Shown here piece by piece: positions 1 through 7,597 of a DNA stretch of 14,585 nt. The first letter of the stretch is position 1. Every line of letters starts with the position of its first letter. Both the position numbers and the translations under genes were made by a program. This DNA comes from Actinomycetes bacterium (GTDB taxonomy: Bacteria > Actinomycetota > Acidimicrobiia > Acidimicrobiales > RAAP-2): assembly GCA_021826655.1 (NCBI GenBank), contig JAKAZC010000029.1:1-14585 (forward strand), in the 5' to 3' direction. Below the pieces are notes generated by a model. The model saw only the letters and a list, made by a program, of their open reading frames with translations. It had not been told where the DNA came from and did no database searches.

Positions 1-57
1 GGTGAACACCCGCAGCTCCCACCGTCCCGGGGAGCGCTCTCTGAGGCTGCCTGCCAT
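1..57 (-). CDS. Tyrosine recombinase (phage-type integrase), N-terminal fragment
   Basis: The complement of positions 57 to 1 reads MAGSLRERSPGRWELRVFT and continues past the window edge. This matches the start of the N-terminal arm-DNA-binding domain of actinobacterial tyrosine recombinases, which commonly begin with a GSIR.R....WELRV pattern; that domain grips arm sites beside the recombination core. The gene lies just beyond the 3' end of a tRNA-Thr and points away from it, which fits an integrated element at a tRNA target. A GAGG lies only one base before the ATG, too close for a normal ribosome binding site. A TACAAT -10 box ending 7 bases upstream of the ATG suggests a leaderless transcript instead. 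Only 19 residues are visible, so the catalytic R-H-R-Y residues cannot be checked and the gene could be broken further left. Confidence 0.66.
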   Translation of the reverse strand, partial: MAGSLRERSPGRWELRVFT

Positions 58-64
58 GCCTCAG

Positions 65-70
65 ATTGTA
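65..70 (-). promoter_or_regulatory. -10 box (TACAAT) for the integrase
   Basis: TACAAT on the minus strand matches TATAAT at five of six bases and ends 7 bases before the integrase ATG at 57. Transcription would begin at or next to the A of the start codon, giving a leaderless message. No convincing -35 box is seen at 16-18 bases. The box overlaps one copy of the 10-base direct repeat, so a repeat-binding protein could occlude it. That last point is inference. Confidence 0.45.
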
Positions 71-86
71 GGGTATTTGTAGGGTA
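66..86. repeat. Two 10-base direct repeats TTGTAGGGTA
   Basis: TTGTAGGGTA occurs at 66-75 and again at 77-86, separated by one base, so the copies are 11 bases apart, about one helical turn. A third, inverted copy of the core (CTACAAA) lies at 102-108. Together they occupy most of the short gap between tRNA-Thr and the integrase. They could be arm-type integrase sites, an operator for the integrase promoter, or both. Confidence 0.6.
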
Positions 87-108
87 AACCGGTGCTTCCG
101 GCTACAAA
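76..108. repeat. Inverted repeat TTTGTAG / CTACAAA beside the tRNA
   Basis: TTTGTAG at 76-82 is the exact reverse complement of CTACAAA at 102-108. Between them CCGG at 89-92 can pair with CCGG at 98-101 around a TGCTT loop, so the whole block can fold as a hairpin with an unpaired GGTAAA on one side. It sits 3 bases from the tRNA CCA end, so it could serve as tRNA terminator or processing structure, or as integrase core-type inverted sites. The sequence alone does not decide. Confidence 0.45.
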
Positions 109-110
109 CA

Positions 111-186
111 TGGAGCCTGGGAGGAGAATCGAACTCCTGACCTACGCATTACGAGTGCGTTGCTCTACCGACTGAGCTACCCAGGC
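111..186 (-). tRNA. tRNA-Thr (anticodon CGT)
   Basis: Reading the minus strand from 186 gives a complete 76-base cloverleaf. The acceptor stem is GCCTGGG paired with CCCAGGC, the D arm contains TAGCTCAGTCGGTAGAGC, and the anticodon stem ACGCA/TGCGT encloses loop CTCGTAA. The T arm is AGGAG-TTCGATT-CTCCT, followed by discriminator T and an encoded CCA. The anticodon CGT reads the Thr codon ACG, a codon used often in a genome this GC-rich. The gene follows holB on the same strand and precedes the integrase start, so its 3' end is a plausible attachment site. Confidence 0.97.
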
Positions 187-197
187 GAAACCAACAA

Positions 198-203
198 ACT
201 ATC
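198..203 (-). promoter_or_regulatory. Likely -10 box (GATAGT) of tRNA-Thr
   Basis: GATAGT on the minus strand matches TATAAT at four of six bases and would place the transcription start near 191, about 5 bases before the mature tRNA 5' end at 186. No good -35 box is visible in the GC-rich spacer. It is partly covered by the 202-215 palindrome. Confidence 0.35.
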
Positions 204-215
204 CGACGCGTCGGA
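202..215. repeat. Perfect 14-base palindrome TCCGACGCGTCGGA
   Basis: The palindrome lies between the holB stop (234) and tRNA-Thr (186) and overlaps the proposed tRNA -10 box. On the minus strand it can fold as TCCGA-CGCG-TCGGA and is followed by the T-rich run TAGTTTGTTGGTTT. It could therefore be a weak intrinsic terminator for the topA-tmk-holB operon, or an operator site. Both roles are inference. Confidence 0.45.
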
Positions 216-233
216 CCCCCCTCGCCCCGGCGC

Positions 234-1346
234 TCACTCGACCATGCCCGACAGTTCGACCATCAGGGACTCCAGCAGGAGGTCCTCCCGTACGTTGCGC
301 CCGAGCGCGGCCGAGGACCGAGAGACGGCGTCGACGTGCCGGGCGGCCGTCCGCCGTTCGGCGTCCACCCCGGGCGTGCCCGGGGTGGAGTCGCCGTCCA
401 CCGTGGCCACCAGGCGGTCGCGGTAGGCGGCGGCCAACGCGGCCAGGCCCATCCGCAGGTCGTCCGTCCGCCAGCGGCGCTCCTCCCGGCGATGGCGGTC
501 GTCCACCGCCCTGCGCCCGGGGCCACCGCGGGAGCCGATCATCTCGGCCTGCTCCTCCAGTGCGGCGATCTCGCGCTTGTGTCGCTCGCGCAGCGGCACG
601 AGCGCCCCGTCCGCCAGCGCGAGCAGTTCGTCGGCGATCACGACCGCGGTCGCGCCGGTGCCGTCGAGACGCCCGGGGACCGAATGCCACTGCCGGCGCC
701 GTCCGTCGAACCCGGTGTCCTCGGCGAGCAGGCGGGCCCGGTCGAGGCTCCCGCCGGACGCCGGGGCCACCGCGGCGGCCACCTCGGCCGCCACCCCCCG
801 ACCGAGCAGCCAGTCCTCGACCACCCGCGGTGGCACGGCGACGAAGGGCACCTGGACGCAGCGACTCACGATGGTGGCGAGTGCGGGCGGCAGGTCGTCG
901 GCCAACAGTACGAACACCGTCGACGGCGGAGGCTCCTCTACGGTCTTGAGCAACGCCGGGGCCGCCTTCGCCGCAAGGTGGACATCGGGGACGAGGAGCA
1001 CCTGGCGAGACGACTCCAACGGGCGCCGCTGAGCCCGGACGGTGATCTCCCGGGCGTCGTCGATGTCGAGGGCGGCACCGGACCGTTCCACGGTCACCAG
1101 GTCCGGATGGGTGCCCGCCAAGGCGCGCCTGCAGGAGTTGCACTCACCACATCCGCCATCGGGGCAGAGGAGCGCGGCGGCCAGTCCGCGGGCGGCCGCC
1201 CGCTTCCCGCTTCCCGCCGGTCCGTGCAGCAGGTAGGCGTGGACGGGCCGGCGGGCCGCGTCCGTCAGGCGGGCCACGGCCCTGTCCTGACCGACGACCG
1301 CCTCGAACAGCGACGGCGACGGCTCCGCCCCGGGCGTGGCGCTCAC
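234..1346 (-). CDS. holB: DNA polymerase III, delta' subunit (clamp loader)
   Basis: The 370-residue product fits the delta' subunit, which works with delta and tau/gamma to load the beta sliding clamp at the replication fork. After a short leader come the P-loop GPAGSGKR at residues 42-49, a zinc module with Cys61, Cys66, Cys69 and Cys72, and the SRC arginine-finger motif at 161-163 (TIVSRC). Those are the clamp-loader AAA+ signatures. The Walker B position reads VPDVHL, lacking the usual DE pair, so the ATPase is probably inactive as in other delta' proteins even though the P-loop is intact. The GTG start at 1346 overlaps the tmk stop by 4 bases (GTGA), which supports translational coupling and fixes the start. 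An in-frame extension upstream to 1625 lies inside tmk and is rejected. Confidence 0.93.
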   Translation of the reverse strand: MSATPGAEPSPSLFEAVVGQDRAVARLTDAARRPVHAYLLHGPAGSGKRAAARGLAAALLCPDGGCGECNSCRRALAGTHPDLVTVERSGAALDIDDAREITVRAQRRPLESSRQVLLVPDVHLAAKAAPALLKTVEEPPPSTVFVLLADDLPPALATIVSRCVQVPFVAVPPRVVEDWLLGRGVAAEVAAAVAPASGGSLDRARLLAEDTGFDGRRRQWHSVPGRLDGTGATAVVIADELLALADGALVPLRERHKREIAALEEQAEMIGSRGGPGRRAVDDRHRREERRWRTDDLRMGLAALAAAYRDRLVATVDGDSTPGTPGVDAERRTAARHVDAVSRSSAALGRNVREDLLLESLMVELSGMVE

Positions 1347-1981
1347 CGGGCACCGCTCCCGTCCCCGTCCGAGCCGACCAGTGCATCGACCGCGGCCCGG
1401 ATCGATCCGGCCACGGCGTCCACCGATCCGGACGCGTCGACCACCAGCCAGGGGTCGGCGGCGGCGGCGGCAAGCGTCCGGAACCCGTCGGCCACACGGT
1501 GGTGGAAGTCCCCGGCTTCGGACTCCATCCGGTCCGGTCGGCCCCCGTGGCGCCGGGCGGCGGCCACCGCCACCGGCAGATCGAGGAGCACCGTCAGGTC
1601 GGGGCGGAGCCCGCACGTGGCCCACGCCACCAACGATTCGAGCTGGTCCCGATCGAGGCCTCGACCGTACCCCTGGTACGCGAGCGTGGACGCCGCGTAG
1701 CGGTCGGTCACCACCCAGCGGCCGGCCGCGAGCGCGGGCTCGATGACCTGGGCGACGTGCTGGGCCCGGTCCGCGGCCAGCAGGAGCGCCTCGGCACGGA
1801 CCGACACCTGCACCTCACCGGGGTCGAGCAGCAGCGCGCGCAGCGCCGACCCCAGCGTGGTGGCGCCGGGCTCGAACGTACCCACCGCACCCAGGTAGGA
1901 GACCAGGATCCGCGCCTGGGTGGACTTGCCGCAGCCGTCGATCCCCTCCAGGGCGATGAGGCGGCCCCGGGCCGGGCTCAC
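1343..1981 (-). CDS. tmk: Thymidylate kinase (dTMP kinase)
   Basis: The 212-residue product phosphorylates dTMP to dTDP with ATP, the step leading to dTTP. Visible motifs are the P-loop EGIDGCGKST at residues 12-21, FEPGATTLG at 36-44 in place of the usual REPGGTPLG, the DRY motif at 93-95 (VVTDRYAAST), the LLDLP strand at 133-137, and the LID segment RRHGGRPDRME at 144-154. The stretch between the P-loop lysine and EPG is about six residues shorter than in E. coli Tmk, and the Arg before EPG is Phe. The GTG start at 1981 overlaps the topA stop by 4 bases (GTGA), and the stop overlaps the holB start in the same way. The gene is therefore the middle member of a coupled topA-tmk-holB operon. 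Confidence 0.93.
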   Translation of the reverse strand: MSPARGRLIALEGIDGCGKSTQARILVSYLGAVGTFEPGATTLGSALRALLLDPGEVQVSVRAEALLLAADRAQHVAQVIEPALAAGRWVVTDRYAASTLAYQGYGRGLDRDQLESLVAWATCGLRPDLTVLLDLPVAVAAARRHGGRPDRMESEAGDFHHRVADGFRTLAAAAADPWLVVDASGSVDAVAGSIRAAVDALVGSDGDGSGAR

Positions 1982-4857
1982 CCGTCGTCGCCGGCGCTCG
2001 GCGCGGCCGGGTGGACGGGCGCCGCAGTCGCCGGCGCCTTCTTCGTCGCGGCGGCCGTGGCCTTCTTGGCCGGCGCCTTCTTCTTGGCCGGCGCCTTCTT
2101 CGTCGCGGCGGCCGTGGCCTTCTTGGCCGGCGCCTTCTTCTTGGCCGGCGCCTTCTTCTTGGCCGTGCGCTTGGTGGTCGGCCCCGCCGCCCGTCGGTCG
2201 GCCAGCAGCTCGGCCGCCCGGTCGACGGTGAGGCTCTCCACGTCGTCGCCGACCCGGAGCGAGGCGTTGGTGGTGCCGTCGGTCACGTACGGCCCGAACC
2301 GCCCGTCCTTGACCACCATGGCCAGCCCGGTATCGGGATCGGCCCCCATCTCGCGCAGGGGCCCCTTGGCATTCCGCCCACGGGTCTTCGGCTGGGCGAA
2401 GAGCGCCTGCGCCTCCCCGACCGTGACGGTGAGGAGCTGGTCCTCGGACTGCAGGCTCCGGCTGTCGGACCCCTTCTTCAGGTAGGGGCCGAACTTGCCG
2501 TTGTGGGCCACGATCTCCTCGCCGGTAGCGCTGTCGGCACCGACCACCCGCGGGATCCGCAGGAGCTCCAGCGCCTGCTCGAAGGTGAGCGACGCCGGGG
2601 TCATGGACGCGAACAGCGACGACGTGCGCGGCTTGGGACCCCCGTCGACGACGTCGCCGAGCTGCACGTAGGGGCCGAAGCGCCCGGCCTTGACCTGCAC
2701 CTCGAGTCCCGTCTCGGGGTCGGTGCCGAGCACCCGGTCCGACGAGGGCGCGGCCAGCAGCTCCTCGGCCCGCTCCACCGTCAGTTCGTCGGGGGCCAGG
2801 TCCTCGGGGATGGAGACCGTCTCCTCGCCCTTCTTCAGGTAGGGGCCGTACTTGCCGGATCGGGCCACGATCTCCTGACCGTCGGCGGCCGTCCCGATGG
2901 GGACGGCGTTGACCGCTCCGGCGTCGATGGCGTCGAGGTTGCGGGCGAGCTGGTCGCGCAGACCACCCGACCCGCCGGGGCCGAAGTAGAAGTCGCCCAG
3001 CCACCGGGCCATGTCCTGGTCGCCGCCGGCGATCTCGTCGAGGTCGTCCTCCATCGAGGCGGTCAGGCCGTAGTCGACCAGGTCGGCGAAGTGCTGCTCG
3101 AGCAGCCCGACCACGCCGAACGCCGTAAGTGACGGCACCATCGCGGAGCCCTTCTTCCACACGTAGCCGCGGTCGAGGATCGTGGAGACGATGCTGGCAT
3201 AGGTCGACGGGCGACCGACGCCGATCTCCTCCATGGCCTTCACCAGCGAGGCCTCGGTGTAGCGGGCCGGTGGCTGGGTGGCGTGGCCGCCCGGATCGAC
3301 GGCGGCGAGGGACGCGGGATCGCCCTCGGCCATCGGCGGCAGGTGGACCTCCCGATCGGCCAGCTCGGCCTCGGGGTCGTCCTCGCCCTCGACGTAGGCC
3401 CGTTGGAACCCGGGGAACTCGATGACCGTTCCCGAAGCGCCGAACTCGACGGCGCGGGACCCGCCCTCCGCGGTGGCCGAGCCGGACAGGCGGACCTGGG
3501 CGCTGGTTCCGGTGGCATCGGCCATCTGGGACGCGACCGTCCGCTTCCAGACCAGGTCGTAGAGGCGGAACTCGTCGCCCGACAGCGAGCGGGAGGCCTC
3601 GTCCGGCGTGCGGAACGTCTCGCCCGCTGGCCGGATGGCCTCGTGCGCCTCCTGGGCGTTCTTCACCTTCTTGTTGTACAGGCGCGGGCCGGAGGGCACG
3701 TAGGCCGGACCGTACATGGCAGAGGCCTGGGCCCGGGCGGCGGCCAGGGCCTGGTCGGACAGCGTGGTGGAGTCGGTCCGCATGTAGGTGATCCAGCCCC
3801 CCTCGTAGAGGTGCTGGGCGACCTGCATGGTGCGCTTCGAGCTGAACCGGAGCTTCCGCCCGGCCTCCTGCTGGAGCGTCGAGGTGATGAACGGCGCACG
3901 CGGCGACCGTCGGTAGGGCCTGTGGGTCATCGACGCCACCGTCAGCGGGGCCCCCTCCAGGCCGGCAGCGAGGGCACGGGCCGCCGGCTCGTCCAGGACC
4001 ACCACCCGGGAGGGGTCGCCCAGTCGGCCCGCCGCGTCGAAGTCCTTGCCGGTGGCGAGCGGGGTGCCGTCGACGGACAGCAGGTTGGCCGTGAACGACC
4101 GGGGCACGTCGGCCTCGGCGGCCCGGGCGACGGCGCCCTCGGCGGTCACGGTGGCGTCGATGCCCCACCAGTCGGCCGAGCGGAAGGCCATGCGCTCGCG
4201 CTCCCGGTCGACGACCATCCGGGTGGCCACGCTCTGGACCCGGCCGGCCGAGCGGCCGTTGGTCTTGCGCCGCATGACGTCGGAGAGCTTGAACCCGTAG
4301 ATCCGGTCGAAGATGCGGCGGGCCTCCTGGGCCTCCACCAGGTGCGGATCGATCGTCCGGCACTCCTCCACCGCCCGCTGGATGGCCTGGGGCGTGATCT
4401 CGTGGAACACCATCCGGGGCGTGTCCTCGGGGAGGCCCAGGACCTGGCTGAGGTGCCAGGCGATCGACTCGCCCTCGCGGTCCTCGTCCGTCGCCAGGAA
4501 GACCTCGCCCGCGTCCCGGGCCAGCTTCTTCAGTTTGGCCACCTGGGCCTTCTTTTCGGGAGAGACGATGTAGACGGGCTTGAAACCGTTGTCGACGTCC
4601 ACCGCGAGGTCGGCCCAGGACTCCTGCTTGAAGGCGGCCGGGAGCTCCTTGCGGGTGGCCAGGTCACGGATGTGCCCGATCGACGACTCGACGACGAAAT
4701 CGGGGCCCAGGAGACCGCCGATGGTCTTGGCCTTGGCCGGGGACTCGACGATCACCAGCTTGCGGCCGGCACGGCCGGAGCGGCGCGGCGCGGGAGCACC
4801 GTCGCCGGAGTCTGGAACGGTGTCGCTGGACGTCTCTGACAGGTCGGTGGGTGGCAT
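1978..4857 (-). CDS. topA: DNA topoisomerase I (type IA) with lysine-rich tail
   Basis: The 959-residue enzyme relaxes negative supercoils by transient single-strand cleavage. A TOPRIM domain starts near residue 32 (KLVIVESPAKAKTI) and contains the metal-binding DEDREGE at 124-130. GRSAGRVQSVA follows at 201-211, and the catalytic Tyr358 lies in GWITYMRTDST. The C-terminal part carries several topoisomerase C-terminal repeats, each with a G(K/R)(Y/F)GPY core. No zinc-finger cysteines follow; the protein ends in a tail of KKAPAKK and ATAAATKK blocks, as known for actinobacterial TopA, where such tails hold DNA and raise processivity. ATG at 4857 is preferred over an in-frame TTG at 4869. A promoter with a perfect TTGACA predicts transcription from about 4863, and neither start has a Shine-Dalgarno site. 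Confidence 0.96.
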   Translation of the reverse strand: MPPTDLSETSSDTVPDSGDGAPAPRRSGRAGRKLVIVESPAKAKTIGGLLGPDFVVESSIGHIRDLATRKELPAAFKQESWADLAVDVDNGFKPVYIVSPEKKAQVAKLKKLARDAGEVFLATDEDREGESIAWHLSQVLGLPEDTPRMVFHEITPQAIQRAVEECRTIDPHLVEAQEARRIFDRIYGFKLSDVMRRKTNGRSAGRVQSVATRMVVDRERERMAFRSADWWGIDATVTAEGAVARAAEADVPRSFTANLLSVDGTPLATGKDFDAAGRLGDPSRVVVLDEPAARALAAGLEGAPLTVASMTHRPYRRSPRAPFITSTLQQEAGRKLRFSSKRTMQVAQHLYEGGWITYMRTDSTTLSDQALAAARAQASAMYGPAYVPSGPRLYNKKVKNAQEAHEAIRPAGETFRTPDEASRSLSGDEFRLYDLVWKRTVASQMADATGTSAQVRLSGSATAEGGSRAVEFGASGTVIEFPGFQRAYVEGEDDPEAELADREVHLPPMAEGDPASLAAVDPGGHATQPPARYTEASLVKAMEEIGVGRPSTYASIVSTILDRGYVWKKGSAMVPSLTAFGVVGLLEQHFADLVDYGLTASMEDDLDEIAGGDQDMARWLGDFYFGPGGSGGLRDQLARNLDAIDAGAVNAVPIGTAADGQEIVARSGKYGPYLKKGEETVSIPEDLAPDELTVERAEELLAAPSSDRVLGTDPETGLEVQVKAGRFGPYVQLGDVVDGGPKPRTSSLFASMTPASLTFEQALELLRIPRVVGADSATGEEIVAHNGKFGPYLKKGSDSRSLQSEDQLLTVTVGEAQALFAQPKTRGRNAKGPLREMGADPDTGLAMVVKDGRFGPYVTDGTTNASLRVGDDVESLTVDRAAELLADRRAAGPTTKRTAKKKAPAKKKAPAKKATAAATKKAPAKKKAPAKKATAAATKKAPATAAPVHPAAPSAGDDG
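2031..2162. repeat. Two perfect 57-base tandem repeats in the topA tail
   Basis: Positions 2031-2087 and 2088-2144 are identical over 57 bases and are followed by an 18-base partial copy (2145-2162). Each unit encodes a 19-residue lysine-rich block, APAKKKAPAKKATAAATKK in one register. Inside each unit the 18-base element CCGGCGCCTTCTTCTTGG recurs. Identity at synonymous sites points to recent duplication or ongoing homogenisation. Confidence 0.9.
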
Positions 4858-4869
4858 CGCTGTGGGCAA

Positions 4870-4898
4870 GGGTTAACGGTCCACCCGGGCGTTGTCAA
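4870..4898 (-). promoter_or_regulatory. topA promoter (TTGACA, 17-base spacer, TAACCC)
   Basis: A perfect -35 TTGACA at 4893-4898 is followed after 17 bases by a poor -10 TAACCC at 4870-4875. The predicted transcription start near 4863 leaves only about 6 bases before the ATG at 4857, so the message would be almost leaderless. A strong -35 paired with a weak GC-rich -10 is the kind of promoter that can respond to supercoiling, a known theme for topA, but that response is inferred here. Confidence 0.5.
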
Positions 4899-4911
4899 CC
4901 CGGCCGGCGTG

Positions 4912-4937
4912 CCACCGGGGCCCTACGGCCCCGGTGG
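4912..4937 (-). terminator. Perfect 11-bp hairpin after hppA
   Basis: CCACCGGGGCC at 4912-4922 pairs perfectly with GGCCCCGGTGG at 4927-4937 around a CTAC loop. It lies 65 bases past the hppA stop and 14 bases before the topA -35 box. There is no T-run after the stem, which is common for terminators of high-GC actinobacteria. It probably separates hppA from topA transcription. Confidence 0.6.
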
Positions 4938-5001
4938 GAACTTCTGCAGCACCCGGTGCGCACGCCTCGGAAGTGGGCGCCCGCCACGGGCCCGGCCGGC
5001 C

Positions 5002-7374
<2,373 letters not shown>

Positions 7375-7382
7375 CGGTGTGG

Positions 7383-7390
7383 CTCCCTTC
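7383..7390 (-). promoter_or_regulatory. Ribosome binding site of hppA (GAAGGGAG)
   Basis: GAAGGGAG on the minus strand is a strong Shine-Dalgarno match 8 bases before the hppA ATG. It fixes the start at 7374 and contrasts with the neighbouring genes, most of which lack such a site. Confidence 0.75.
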
Positions 7391-7545
7391 GGTGTACTGC
7401 ACGGTTACGGGCGATCGCTACCCGGCACAGGCGTCCGCGTCACGTCGCGTGCGACGAGGGAGCGGGTCCCCCGTTGCGACGTCACGGCCGAACGGCCGAG
7501 TGCCGGGGCCCGCCACTGGGCGCGCCATTCCCGGCAATCGGGGAG

Positions 7546-7574
7546 AAGATAGCGACAACGGGGGTCAGGGGCAA
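7546..7574 (-). promoter_or_regulatory. Candidate hppA promoter (TTGCCC, 17-base spacer, TATCTT)
   Basis: On the minus strand TTGCCC at 7569-7574 and TATCTT at 7546-7551 are separated by exactly 17 bases. They lie after the stop of the upstream permease gene and imply an hppA leader of about 165 bases. The rest of the 7375-7597 gap is GC-rich, and I saw no riboswitch or second gene in it. Confidence 0.45.
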
Positions 7575-7597
7575 GAATCGACCCCTCCCAGGCTGGC

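Noticed and set aside
336..1700. A 454-codon open frame on the plus strand, opposite holB and tmk
   Set aside because: No domain, biased composition, and the complementary strand encodes two well-supported proteins with canonical motifs.
4858..4869. TTG start giving topA four extra residues
   Set aside because: No ribosome binding site, and it lies upstream of the predicted transcription start.
7561..7585. GGGGT...ACCCC inverted repeat after the permease gene as a terminator
   Set aside because: Only five paired bases with a 15-base loop, and it coincides with the better-supported hppA promoter.
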